From: Bradyrhizobium elkanii WSM2783
Lineage (GTDB): Bacteria; Pseudomonadota; Alphaproteobacteria; Rhizobiales; Xanthobacteraceae
Direction: 5' to 3'
Length of the DNA stretch: 64,000 nt
Assembly (NCBI RefSeq): GCF_000472865.1
Contig: NZ_AXAP01000018.1
Span: 1-64,000, forward strand
Positions 51,223 to 59,923 of the stretch are shown here, piece after piece; the stretch's first letter is position 1, and the number at the start of each line of letters is the position of its first letter. The position numbers and the translations under genes were made by a program. Below the pieces are notes generated by a model, which saw nothing but the letters and a program-made list of their open reading frames with translations, was not told the DNA's origin and ran no database searches.

Positions 51223-51693
51223 CTACCAGATCGAAGGGCGCTGTATCATCAGCCAGAAAATGCCCATCACGGCGCCGAATGCCGGAAAGCCAAAGCTAAA
51301 CCAGGCCCAGAACAGCCTGTGATATCGCGAGGGCAGCGGCTTTCGTTCAGCTGCCGAGGCAGTCGCCAGGTTGCGCAGCTGCATCTGAATCCAGACAACT
51401 GGAAGCCAGAAGGCGCCCGTCACGAGATACAGGACTATCGATAGCACAATCCAGCTCTCGGTCAGCGAATATCCAGCCTCGTGCGCGAGCGCGATTCCGG
51501 TCAAGGGTTGTGCCACCACGGCCGTTGCCGTGAACAGGAAATCAGCGAGGACGACAATGCGGGCGATCGCCGCGACAATCACAGGGTCTCCGGTCAAGTG
51601 CGCGCGAAGCATGAAAAAAGCGATGCCGGCTCCAGTACCCAACAAAACCGCGGCTCCGATGAGGTGAACATATTTCAAAAGGAAATAGATCAT
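51223..51693 (-). CDS. DUF2269 family membrane protein
   Basis: 156 residues, four membrane helices (around FLLKYVHLIGAAVLLGTGAGIAFFML, ARIVVLADFLFTATAVVAQPLTG, WIVLSIVLYLVTGAFWLPVVW, WFSFGFPAFGAVMGIFWLMI). The first helix with KYVHLIGA and the second with the QP pair fit DUF2269. Its ATG overlaps the stop of the upstream NAD-binding gene by one base (TAATG), so they are coupled. Function unknown. Confidence 0.88.
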   Translation of the reverse strand: MIYFLLKYVHLIGAAVLLGTGAGIAFFMLRAHLTGDPVIVAAIARIVVLADFLFTATAVVAQPLTGIALAHEAGYSLTESWIVLSIVLYLVTGAFWLPVVWIQMQLRNLATASAAERKPLPSRYHRLFWAWFSFGFPAFGAVMGIFWLMIQRPSIW

Positions 51694-52976
51694 TATTTTT
51701 CATCCACGATCGCAAGCGCGACCAGATGCAGCACGAAGATCGGAATGATCTTCAAGAGGGGACCAAGAGGCTCGATCCATAGCTCGGGCTGGAGAGTGGT
51801 GCCGGACACCGCGTAGAACGCCGAAAGCGCCATTGCGCCGTAGAGTCCCTGCCGCGTGAGGGGGCGCCAAACGATGCAGAGGCCGACAGCAATATCTGCA
51901 AGCGCGCCGGCAACAACCGACGGTACGGACAGTAGACCTGCCCCGGTGCCGCGCATCAGCTCCACCCCGCTGGGGTAACCTACCGTCAGTGAGATCACGC
52001 CGGTACAGATCCAGAAGAAAGACAAGACAATGAAAATGATCGCCTTGAGCAGATAAAGTCGGGCAAACCATTTTTCCTGGATGGTTGCGGGTTCGGCCGC
52101 CAGCGCCTCCGCCAGTGATCGAGGCGGGATGCCGGTGATCGAGATCCACCCCTGCGGGTCTCCCACGGCCCCTCGCGCAATTTCGCGCGCGGCATTGGTT
52201 CGTACCGGCGGCCGCCAACCCAGCGCTCCCGCAACATCGCCGAGCCAGTAGGTGAGCTTCGACAACGGATGCGGAATTACGAACGAGCGGGCCGACGGCC
52301 AATCGTACCAGTTACGGTATCGCGCAATGATCTCTCCCATCTGCAGTCTTTCGGGGCCGGCGAGCTCGAGCGCCAAGCGGGCCGGAGCATCTTCTTTGAG
52401 AAAGAATAAGACGGTATCAACGACGTCGTCCAGCTGCACCACCTGAAGGGGTCGTGTATCGGGCATCAGCGGGACCCAAGGCAGGCTGGCAAGTGAGCGG
52501 ATCAAGGCGCTTGCGCCGAATGCTGGACGACCAAGGACCACCGATGGCCTGAGAATAACCCAATCGAGCTCCGTTGCCATCAAACGGCGATCGCCCTCGT
52601 ACTTCGTTGAAGAAAAGGGCGATGGCTGCGCGCGATCGACGCCGATCGCAGAAAAATGGATAACGCGACGGACGCCACTTTTCTCACAGGCATCGAACAG
52701 GGCGCCAACTCCGGCTGCATGAACGCCCTCGGTATCCTCGCGCCTACCATCCTGCAGGACGCCTGCGCAATTCACGACTGCATCTATGTTCCTGAGAACT
52801 GACAGCCAGTCTTCCGGTTTTCGGGTGGATGCAATATCCAGCGTCACCCATTCAGCTATCGGCAATTGATGAGTTGCATGGCGAGCGAGCCCAATCACCT
52901 GATGCCCCTCGTGTGCGAGACGAGTCGCGACCGCAGATCCAATCACACCCGTCGCACCTGAGACCACAATCCTCAT
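51693..52976 (-). CDS. NAD(P)-binding protein with DoxX-like membrane domain
   Basis: 427 residues from the ATG that gives MRIVVSGATGVIGSAVATRLAHEGHQVIGLAR, an atypical SDR (NmrA/complex-I-39-kDa-like) dinucleotide fold of about 290 residues. From about residue 295 four hydrophobic helices follow (LLKAIIFIVLSFFWICTGVISL, AGLLSVPSVVAGALADIAVGLCIVW and others), a DoxX-like membrane domain. This fusion is known in several bacteria but its substrate is not. It heads the coupled set with DUF2269 and the catalase fusion. The frame extends 34 codons upstream without similarity. Confidence 0.88.
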   Translation of the reverse strand: MRIVVSGATGVIGSAVATRLAHEGHQVIGLARHATHQLPIAEWVTLDIASTRKPEDWLSVLRNIDAVVNCAGVLQDGRREDTEGVHAAGVGALFDACEKSGVRRVIHFSAIGVDRAQPSPFSSTKYEGDRRLMATELDWVILRPSVVLGRPAFGASALIRSLASLPWVPLMPDTRPLQVVQLDDVVDTVLFFLKEDAPARLALELAGPERLQMGEIIARYRNWYDWPSARSFVIPHPLSKLTYWLGDVAGALGWRPPVRTNAAREIARGAVGDPQGWISITGIPPRSLAEALAAEPATIQEKWFARLYLLKAIIFIVLSFFWICTGVISLTVGYPSGVELMRGTGAGLLSVPSVVAGALADIAVGLCIVWRPLTRQGLYGAMALSAFYAVSGTTLQPELWIEPLGPLLKIIPIFVLHLVALAIVDEK

Positions 52977-53145
52977 TGGTTCTTTCAGCAGGTTTGCCGC
53001 CTGCTGCTCCAGGCACTTCACCAAGGCCAAGCCACACGTCAGCTCTCCGCCACGTTCTGCTCTCCAGGCCGCGCGCAAGCTGCCCTATCCAGACTGGCCC
53101 GCGAAGCGCCGGAAGGTTCAGGAGCGGAGATTCCTGATGTCGACT

Positions 53146-53319
53146 TCATCCCGGAAGATTGTTTGGTGGCTCCTTTAGCTTGTCCAATTGTTCGGCTTCC
53201 GTCCGCAATTCCAGTTCCGCACGGCGCCAAAACTCCTCATCCCTGCCTTCGGGTCTCCCCGCAGCTTCCCATAGTCGATGCGCACGAACTCGGATTTCGT
53301 GGTCATTCGGATCCGCCAT
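53146..53319 (-). CDS. DUF2934 family protein
   Basis: 57 residues from the ATG at 53319. The core is IRVRAHRLWEAAGRPEGRDEEFWRRAELEL, the DUF2934 signature (IRxRAxxLWEExGxPxGxDxxxWxxAExEL). These short proteins are abundant in rhizobia and often sit near stress genes. Function unknown. Confidence 0.85.
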   Translation of the reverse strand: MADPNDHEIRVRAHRLWEAAGRPEGRDEEFWRRAELELRTEAEQLDKLKEPPNNLPG

Positions 53320-53619
53320 GGCTTGTCGCGCTCCGCTCAGGGGGCCATTCCGCCCCACTTCTCGATCGGGCATTCCACCGCGGATCGCCATCGAGGTAGC
53401 ACCTTGTCATCGGATGAAAATACGGACGACCGCCGAGTGTTCCCGAAGCTTCAGTCAGGCCGCTGATCTCGCTCGGCCCGATGACGCGATCAAGAGGATA
53501 AGACGCCTTTCCCGTTAAAGATCGGCCCCCGGGCTCAGAGCTTCGGTGCAGATCCTTCTAGGAACAACCGCTATCTAGGTAGGTTTGTGACTAACATTCT
53601 CCAAAGAAAGGAAACGTCT
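53320..53619. promoter_or_regulatory. divergent region between DUF2934 and YciE genes
   Basis: 300 bases. It should contain the promoters of both genes. A short purine run AAAGAAAGGAAAC ahead of 53620 is the ribosome site of the YciE gene. No operator recognised. Confidence 0.4.
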
Positions 53620-54120
53620 ATGGCTACGACAGCACGAGATATCTTCATTGTAGGCCTGCGCAATGCGCACGCGATGGAGATCCAGGCAAGGGAGCTGCTG
53701 GAGCGGCAGTCGGAGCGGCTCGACGAATATCCGGAAGTCAAATCCAGGATAACCAGCCACCTCGATGAGACCAATGAGCAGCTCCGTCGGTTGGAGCAGT
53801 GCCTGGAGACCTGCGGCGAAAGCACGTCGACCCTGAAGGATACGGCCCAGTCTTTCATGGCCAATATGATGGCGATGGGCCATTCGATGGCAGGTGATGA
53901 AATCCTGAAGAACACCTTTGCCAATGACGCATTCGAGCACTACGAGATCGCGGCATATAAATCACTTCTGGCACTTTGCGGGGCCGCGGGAGCTGATTCG
54001 GCCCGTCCACTACTGGAAGCCTCCCTCAAGGAGGAGGAGCGGATGGCGGACTGGGTCGAGGGGAATGTCGAGAAGGTCACGATGCAGTATGTCAACATTC
54101 AGGAGCGCCAGGCGGCTTGA
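53620..54120 (+). CDS. YciE/DUF892 ferritin-like protein
   Basis: 166 residues starting MATTARDIFIVGLRNAHAMEIQARELLERQSERL. The four-helix ferritin-like pattern with Glu/His ligand pairs (AHAMEIQAREL, HLDETNEQLRRLE, AFEHYEIAAYKSL, EEERMADW) matches DUF892/YciE. These are stress-induced, possibly di-metal proteins. A second copy of this domain is fused to the manganese catalase at 49808. Confidence 0.92.
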   Translation: MATTARDIFIVGLRNAHAMEIQARELLERQSERLDEYPEVKSRITSHLDETNEQLRRLEQCLETCGESTSTLKDTAQSFMANMMAMGHSMAGDEILKNTFANDAFEHYEIAAYKSLLALCGAAGADSARPLLEASLKEEERMADWVEGNVEKVTMQYVNIQERQAA

Positions 54121-54220
54121 GCCGCGGCCATGACTCTCAGCCGACCGGGCTGACGAAGATTGGCGACCCGAGGTTCGCCATCGCTGCGCAATACTCCTCG
54201 TCCAGGCAAGGAGCGGCCAA

Positions 54221-55264
54221 ATGGACGCACGACACAACACAGTCCGGCAGGAGTCATCCGTGGAAGCCGGAAGCGGGCCTAAATATCACACTTACGCTAG
54301 TGCGGCGGTGATCGGTGCCCTGATCCTTGCAGCAACGGCGCTCGTGAACCGGCAACTAGCGGCGAATGCGGAGCAAGAAAATCCACCGGGGGGCGGGTTT
54401 CTCGAGATAGATGGCGTGCGGCTACACTATCTGGAGCGCGGCGCGGGCGACGTACTTGTGCTGCTCCACGGCAACGGCAGCATGATCGCCGATTTCGAAA
54501 CAAGTGGCCTTTTGCAATTGGCGTCACAAACCTACCGCGTCATCGCGTTCGACCGCCCGGGATTCGGGCATACTAAGCGGCCACGCGGCGTTGTGTGGAC
54601 CCCCGAAGCACAAGCCGAGCTCATTCAGAAGGCACTCGGAAGGGCGGGCATCTCTAATCCAGTGGTACTCGGACATTCATGGGGAGCTTCAGTGGCGGTA
54701 GCCCTTGCGCTGAAATTTCCCGATGCAGTCCGGGCGCTAGTGCTGGCTTCAGGATACTATTATCCGACCCCGCGGCTTGACGTCATGATTAAGTCTCCGC
54801 CAGCCCTGCCCGTCATCGGAAGCGTCCTGAGCCATACCCTCTCGCCCGTTCTCAGTCGGTTGATGTGGCCGCTCCTAACGAGGAAGATATTCGCACCCGC
54901 ACCGGTGCCGCCGAAGTTCAGGTACTTTCCCAAAGAGATGGCAATGCGGCCTTCTCAGATCCGAGCGAGTGCGGGAGAGGCGGCTTTGATGATTCCCGAC
55001 GCCATCGTGTTCCGCAGGCAATATTCTGAACTCAAGATGCCCGTCGTGATCATTGCAGGCGAGGGCGATCGAGTTGCCAATATCGACGAACAATCGGCCC
55101 GGCTTCATCATGAGATAGCCCACAGTACCTTTCACCGCGTGAAGGGTGCGGGCCACATGGTGCATCAGAGCGCCCCTGATCAGGTCATGATCGCCATTGG
55201 CGAAGCAACGACGCTTAGCTCGAAGCGCAGCGACAAGGCGACCTCTCTTCAACAGGCGGGGTAG
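54221..55264 (+). CDS. membrane-anchored alpha/beta hydrolase
   Basis: 347 residues. A predicted anchor helix (about residues 26-45, ASAAVIGALILAATALVNR) precedes an alpha/beta hydrolase: oxyanion loop VLLHGNGSMIADF, FDRPGFGHTKRP, nucleophile Ser in VLGHSWGASVAVAL, Asp in IAGEGDRVAN and His in GAGHMVHQ. The triad is complete. Probably a periplasm-facing or membrane-tethered esterase or epoxide-hydrolase-like enzyme; substrate unknown. Start has AAGGAG upstream. Confidence 0.88.
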   Translation: MDARHNTVRQESSVEAGSGPKYHTYASAAVIGALILAATALVNRQLAANAEQENPPGGGFLEIDGVRLHYLERGAGDVLVLLHGNGSMIADFETSGLLQLASQTYRVIAFDRPGFGHTKRPRGVVWTPEAQAELIQKALGRAGISNPVVLGHSWGASVAVALALKFPDAVRALVLASGYYYPTPRLDVMIKSPPALPVIGSVLSHTLSPVLSRLMWPLLTRKIFAPAPVPPKFRYFPKEMAMRPSQIRASAGEAALMIPDAIVFRRQYSELKMPVVIIAGEGDRVANIDEQSARLHHEIAHSTFHRVKGAGHMVHQSAPDQVMIAIGEATTLSSKRSDKATSLQQAG

Positions 55265-55427
55265 CGAGCCATTTGCGAGGAAATCGAGCCAAGCTGATCA
55301 ACGGCTCGCGTTCCAAACGCCCCTGACATTGTAACTCACGAGGCCGTGGTCGATCGCACGTGTGATGTTTCAGCCATCTTAACATACTTGAATGTAGCTC
55401 TGAAGTTCCCGCGATTAACTTTCGATC

Positions 55428-55621
55428 ATGGAAGCCAAGCGCAAACGCAATCGAGCCAAGCAGACCATTTCGCTCCAGGAGCGGCTGATCAGCTCGGCGC
55501 TCGCAGTCGCGCGAAATGTCTGTCGCCCGGCGCGGAGCGGGAAAAGCTGCTCCGGCAGGCGCGGCAAGCCGAGCGCGCTGGCGAGCTGAATGCGGTCCTT
55601 AGTTTGGGTCCATCGAAATAA
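55428..55621 (+). pseudogene. small rhizobial protein gene, frameshifted
   Basis: The frame from ATG 55428 gives MEAKRKRNRAKQTISLQERL and stops after 53 codons. The familiar end of this protein type, LSPGAEREKLLRQARQAERA, lies in another frame ending at TAA 55619. Both halves belong together: a basic N-terminus, SLQERL, then (R)xxxxPGxEREKLLRQARQAE. The change of frame is around 55500-55525. Either the gene is broken or the read has an error. Confidence 0.65.
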
Positions 55622-55661
55622 GAGACGTGCAGGTGGATTTTCGCGAGCGCATGGGCGGAGC

Positions 55662-55877
55662 ATGGGCGAGTTTGCTGAGCGTGTTCAAGCGAACATGGAC
55701 ATTGTCCTAGATGAGGTCTGCGCTGAGTGGCCGAATGGCGGCGACCACGAGAGCCGAAAATATATCGCAGAGCAACTCATCCAGGCCGCGCGCGGGGGCC
55801 AAACGACTCTCGGAGCGCTGACATACGTGGGCCGTCGAGCCCTCGTTCATTTCAACAACAAGCCGAAATCAGCCTGA
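55662..55877 (+). CDS. small hypothetical protein
   Basis: 71 residues, MGEFAERVQANMDIVLDEVC, then HESRKYIAEQLIQAARGGQTTLGALTYVGRRAL. A helical protein with a conserved-looking ANMDIVLDE and RKYIAEQLIQAAR core. This style recurs in Bradyrhizobium. Function unknown. Confidence 0.65.
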   Translation: MGEFAERVQANMDIVLDEVCAEWPNGGDHESRKYIAEQLIQAARGGQTTLGALTYVGRRALVHFNNKPKSA

Positions 55878-56106
55878 CCCGCTCGCACGTGGGGATGGTG
55901 CGATAGCTCCGCCCCGGCAATGGCCGCGCGAGGGCGCCAACTCTTCTCTTTTGATTCCGAGGGAAATTGAATGTCCTCTCACTGCGAGGTCGTCGGCCAA
56001 GAATGCGCCATGCCAGCCAATCCCAAGCCTATTGCCGAGATAGCGCACCGAGGAACTCTAACTGGGCGGAAGCATTGACGGACAGATAGCCTGCTGGAGT
56101 AGCAGC

Positions 56107-57840
56107 ATGAGCAAATCATCACAAACCGTCGTTGATGTCGTCGCGGACAGCCTTGTCCGCCATGGCATCGATTTCATTCTGGGCCAGAGCGTTCCATCCG
56201 CACTCGTGCTCGCCTGTGAGGATCGCGGCATTCGCCAGATCACCTATCGCGAAGAGAATGCGGGCGGCGCAATTGCCGATGGCTTTGCTCGCGCATCGAA
56301 CCGCGTGCCGGTAATGATCTGCCAGAACGGCCCCGCTGCTGCGCTCGCGGTGGCGCCGTTCGCCGAGGCGATGAAAGCGGGCATTCCGATCGTGGCGCTC
56401 ATGCAGGAGGTCTCCCGCGAACACATCGGTCGGAACGCGTTTCAGGAATACGACCACAAAGCGTTGTTCCAACCCGTCACCAAGTGGTTTCGTCTCCTGG
56501 AAAGTGTCGATGGAATCGAGGATCATCTTGATCAGGCCTTCATTGCCGCCGCGAGCGGCAAGCCTGGTCCGGCGGTCCTGATGATTCCTGCGGACCTGCA
56601 CAGGGCGCCAGCGAACAAGTCCGCGCACCGCACGGCGAGACTTGCTTCCTGGCCGATCGATCGGCCGCGCCCGGCGGACGCTGCGATCCGCGATGCCGCG
56701 GATCTGATCGCCAACGCATCGGTCCCTGTCGTGATTGCCGGTGGTGGCATTCATGCTTCCGATGCGGGCGCCGCGCTGCTTCGTTTTGCCGATGCTGCAG
56801 GCATTCCGGTGACCACCACCAACATGGGCAAGGGCGCAATCACCGAGACTCATCCGCTTGCGGCCGGACCGATTGCTTCCCTGACCGGTCCGGGATCGCT
56901 CGGCCGACGCACCCGGTCGCTTGTGACCAATGCTGATCTGGTCCTGCTGATAGGCACCCGCACCAATGAAGATGGCACAGACGGTTGGCGCCTGATCCCC
57001 AGGGATGCCCAAGTCCTGCATATCGATATTTCGCCAGAGGAGATCGGCCGCAACTATCAATCCGTGCGACTGTTAGGCGACGCGCGGGAGACACTGAATG
57101 CATTGACCGATGCACTTGCAGGCAGGGCGCTGAATCCTTCCCGCAGCCAGGACGAGCTCGAGCGGTTCATCGCCGGAGCATGGGAGGCTTTCGAACGCGA
57201 TCGTGCGCCCTGGCTGACCGACGCCTCACCGATCCGCCCGGAGCGGACTCTTGCTGCCATTCAGCGTCGCCTTGGTCCAGACACCATCGTCGTGTCCGAC
57301 GCAAGCTACGCTTCGAACTGGATCGTGGGCCAGCTTCGCACATCGCATCCGAGAACGCGCATCATCTCTCCGCGTGGTCTGGCAGGATTGGGCTGGGGAC
57401 TGCCCCTTGCACTTGGCGCAAAGCTCGCGCGACCTGCGAGCGAAGTCATCGCCGTCGTCGGCGATGGCGGTTTCGGTCATGCCTGGGCAGAAATGGAGAC
57501 CGCCGTGCGCAGCGACCTGCCAGTTACCGTCGTCGTACTCAACAATGGCGTCCTCGGCTATCAAAAGGATGCCGAGAAGGTGAAGTTCGGTCGCTATACT
57601 TCATCCGCCCATTTGCGGCAGGTGGATCACGCTCTCATCGCACGCGCGGTCGGCGCCCAAGGCCGTCGTGTCATGGACCCGCGCGATCTCGACGCCGCAC
57701 TGGCCGAAGCGGCCAAGGCGCCGATGCTCAACCTGCTGGACATCATCACCGATCCCGGCGCGCATCCGCCAGTATCGCTGTATGAAGGCACGCTTGACCG
57801 TATGGAAGGTGATCGGATCGTTCAGGATCCCGTGCCGTAG
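56107..57840 (+). CDS. thiamine-diphosphate-dependent enzyme, acetolactate-synthase-like
   Basis: 577-residue ThDP enzyme. The N-terminal PYR domain has the catalytic Glu in TYREENAGGAIADGFARAS and VMICQNGPAAAL. The middle domain is Rossmann-like (VPVVIAGGGIHASDAG). The C-terminal PP domain carries the metal/ThDP motif GDGGFGHAWAEMETAVRSD...VLNNG (GDG-x25-NN). It is a decarboxylase or ligase of the acetolactate-synthase/benzoylformate-decarboxylase type; not a biosynthetic IlvB, as no small subunit is adjacent and the middle-domain FAD pattern is weak. A catabolic role is suggested by the neighbouring monooxygenase and Bug genes. ATG with GGAG upstream. Confidence 0.9.
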   Translation: MSKSSQTVVDVVADSLVRHGIDFILGQSVPSALVLACEDRGIRQITYREENAGGAIADGFARASNRVPVMICQNGPAAALAVAPFAEAMKAGIPIVALMQEVSREHIGRNAFQEYDHKALFQPVTKWFRLLESVDGIEDHLDQAFIAAASGKPGPAVLMIPADLHRAPANKSAHRTARLASWPIDRPRPADAAIRDAADLIANASVPVVIAGGGIHASDAGAALLRFADAAGIPVTTTNMGKGAITETHPLAAGPIASLTGPGSLGRRTRSLVTNADLVLLIGTRTNEDGTDGWRLIPRDAQVLHIDISPEEIGRNYQSVRLLGDARETLNALTDALAGRALNPSRSQDELERFIAGAWEAFERDRAPWLTDASPIRPERTLAAIQRRLGPDTIVVSDASYASNWIVGQLRTSHPRTRIISPRGLAGLGWGLPLALGAKLARPASEVIAVVGDGGFGHAWAEMETAVRSDLPVTVVVLNNGVLGYQKDAEKVKFGRYTSSAHLRQVDHALIARAVGAQGRRVMDPRDLDAALAEAAKAPMLNLLDIITDPGAHPPVSLYEGTLDRMEGDRIVQDPVP

Positions 57841-57947
57841 TTGTGACATCGCGCTGTCACCCTCCGCGTCCTACCTCCGGCGTTATGGCCTAAGGATTCC
57901 AGCCGCCACTGCCGTATGGGCGCGGGATGATTTCGAGCAGATGCCCG

Positions 57948-58202
57948 TTCAGCGAGCAGATCATCCAGGCCAACATGCGCCGCATTTGTGCGGGGCGCAC
58001 CGTGCTCATCATTGCGCACCGCCTGTCCACCGTGCGGATGGCGGATCGCATCATCACCATCGAGAAGGGCCGGATTGTCGAGGATGGCTCGCACGACGAA
58101 CTGATCCGCACCGGCGGGCGTTACGCCATGCTGCATCGGATGCAATCCGGCGGAAATCCCGAACCGCCGCCGTCCACCCGGCCAGTGGTGGTGCCCGCAT
58201 GA
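57948..58202 (+). pseudogene. type I secretion ABC transporter, C-terminal remnant
   Basis: About 84 codons starting at FSEQIIQANMRRICAGRTVLIIAHRLSTVRMADRI and ending at GSHDELIRTGGRYAMLHRMQ plus a short tail. This is the end of an HlyB/PrtD-type ATPase, containing only the switch His (IIAHRLS) and the C-terminal helix. Walker A, Walker B and the membrane domain are missing. Its TGA overlaps the next start (ATGA), the arrangement of an hlyB-hlyD pair. Confidence 0.85.
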
Positions 58203-58279
58203 ATACCGCGGCGAAGGTCATCCCGATGCGGCCGCGCGACTCGCTCCGTCGAACTCTTTGCGATCAGGACTCTTCGTGA
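58199..58279 (+). pseudogene. type I secretion membrane-fusion protein, N-terminal remnant
   Basis: 26 codons beginning MNTAAKVIPMRPRDS at the ATGA overlap with the ABC remnant, then degenerating to a stop. Its place right after the ATPase end and its polar, Pro/Arg-rich start fit the cytoplasmic tail of an HlyD-family protein. Identification rests mainly on context. Confidence 0.5.
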
Positions 58280-58344
58280 GATACAGGCGACGAAGGAAAA
58301 ATGGAGTGGAATACGCCCACCCCGCTCGCCTGCTCGATTGACGA

Positions 58345-58444
58345 GAGCATGATCCAGAAAAGTGTAAACCGGTCTTCCGAAAAGATCGTGCTCAAACAAT
58401 AAGCTGGAGCGCGATGATGATTCATCCTCATTTCATCGCGCTTT
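58345..58444. repeat. GAGCATGATCC...GATCGTGCTC repeat
   Basis: GAGCATGATCCAGAAAAG and the nearby AAAAGATCGTGCTC form one stem (AGCATGATC / GATCGTGCT), followed by an AGCGCGATGATGA / TCATCGCGCT stem. A degenerate second copy is at 18720-18819. The remaining bases between 58280 and 58589 hold no gene. Confidence 0.8.
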
Positions 58445-58589
58445 GGGCATGCGAGGCGACTGGTTTAGGGCGCACCAAGCTCAGGCGAAGCGACTAAATT
58501 TTTGCAGGCGCTCTCCGTCAGGCCCTCATTTGGTCACTTGCACACGTCGCGTCTTAGGCATAAGGCGTTCGAGCGAGGTTGCGACGGCG

Positions 58590-59567
58590 TCAAAACTGCT
58601 TCCCAGAGCGAGATACGGTTGAGCGTCGGCTTGCGTTAGGACCAGTTTGCCTACCGGCCGTTCGAAGTGCCGGTGGCGCTGACGTGCCTGCTTGCGTCAG
58701 GAGCCACGCACGAAATGCCGAGAGCAGGGGATTGTCGGCTTTCTCTTCCGGGCAGGCGAAATAGTACGAGCCGGCGCTTCTCAACGTGAGGCTCGACAGC
58801 ACCTTCAGCTTGCCGGAGGCCAACTGGTCGGAAATCAGGAATTCAGGAAGCAGCGCCACGCCAAGACCGGAGTTCGCTGCGCTGATCAAAGTGGATTGAA
58901 TATCGAAGCGTGGCCCGCGGATCACATTCGTGCCGCCAAGTTCCGCAGCATCGAACCAGCGACGCCATGCATCGGGTCGCGACACCAGATGCAGAAGCCG
59001 CAGTTCGGCAATCTCACTCGCTCGCAGTTCGGCGCGCTTGCCGATAAGCTTCGGCGATCCAACCGGCAGAAGAACTTCGTCGAACAGATAGTCCGCTTGC
59101 GTGCCGGGCCAGTCGGGCTCACCGAAGTATAGCGCACCATCGAGAGCGGTCTCGCTGAAGAAGAAGCGCGTGTTGCGCGCACTCACGTTGACGGCAATGC
59201 CGGGATTCCGAGCATAGAAGTCCGGCAGGCGCGGAATGAGCCATTCGGTGCCGACGGTGGGCAGCGCCGCGATGTCCAGAACCGTGCCGTCGGCCTCGTA
59301 GCCCATGATCTCGAGTGTATCGCGCTCGATCCGCTCGATCGTCTGCGCTACACGGGTGCTGTAAGCTGTTCCGGCACGCGTCAGGGTGATCCGCTTCTTG
59401 ATCCGGTGGAAGAGTCTGACGCCGAGTTGCGCCTCCAGTTGCGCGATCTGGCGCGAGACCGCACTTTCGCTCAGCGCGAGTTCGCTGGCGGCACGCGTGA
59501 CGCTGAGGTGCTTGGCAGCCGCGCTGAAGGCCATCAGCGCGCCGAGGCTAGGTATTCTGCGACGCAT
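58590..59567 (-). CDS. LysR family transcriptional regulator
   Basis: 325 residues. N-terminal HTH: FSAAAKHLSVTRAASELALSESAVSRQIAQLEAQLGVRLFHRI, the full LysR pattern. The effector domain starts at about residue 92, with ALDGALYFGEPDWPGTQADYLFDEVLLPV and SGLGVALLPEFL. It resembles the GcvA-like subgroup. It is divergent from the decayed cupin gene and the flavin monooxygenase, and probably regulates them. Confidence 0.93.
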   Translation of the reverse strand: MRRRIPSLGALMAFSAAAKHLSVTRAASELALSESAVSRQIAQLEAQLGVRLFHRIKKRITLTRAGTAYSTRVAQTIERIERDTLEIMGYEADGTVLDIAALPTVGTEWLIPRLPDFYARNPGIAVNVSARNTRFFFSETALDGALYFGEPDWPGTQADYLFDEVLLPVGSPKLIGKRAELRASEIAELRLLHLVSRPDAWRRWFDAAELGGTNVIRGPRFDIQSTLISAANSGLGVALLPEFLISDQLASGKLKVLSSLTLRSAGSYYFACPEEKADNPLLSAFRAWLLTQAGTSAPPALRTAGRQTGPNASRRSTVSRSGKQF

Positions 59568-59604
59568 AGTTCATTCCAAAAACGCAAGATATCCGCAGAT
59601 TAAA

Positions 59605-59634
59605 TTGTTTGCATGCCTAAACGTAAGGCAACAA
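59605..59634. promoter_or_regulatory. candidate LysR-type operator
   Basis: TTGTTTGC and GGCAACAA are near-inverted arms around an AT-rich centre, 38 bases upstream of the LysR start. LysR proteins typically bind interrupted T-N11-A palindromes of this kind between divergent genes. Function is inferred. Confidence 0.4.
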
Positions 59635-59768
59635 ACTGGTCCGGATGATTAAAGTCTATTGAGCGGCGGCCTTCATCAGGCCGCGCCCCTCAATGGCGTT
59701 GGGAATCTCAGACTGCAGCGCCAGCCACCCTGCAGGCGCTTCAACGATCAACTCCAAGGCGCATATCC

Positions 59769-59923
59769 GTGGCGGTCAACAAATTGCATCACGAGTTCCA
59801 CGCGCTCGACATGGAAAGAGGCTGGTCGGCGATCTGATCATTGGCAATGACGTGAACGGGCAAGGCGGCACGCCGTTTGCTGGATACGCTCGAAAATTTC
59901 TGCAAGAGGTCTTGATACAATGA
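59769..59923 (+). pseudogene. cupin-domain gene with internal deletion
   Basis: From GTG 59769 the frame reads VAVNKLHHEFHALDMERGWSA, the start of a small cupin protein type, then stops at TGA. In another frame, GDLIIGNDVNGQGGTPFAGYA follows, matching the second half (VxGDLxVGNDxxGxGGxxF) of the same family, and the end overlaps the next ATG (ATGA at 59920-59923). The central beta-roll part with most metal His residues is missing. Family match is from memory. Confidence 0.55.
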
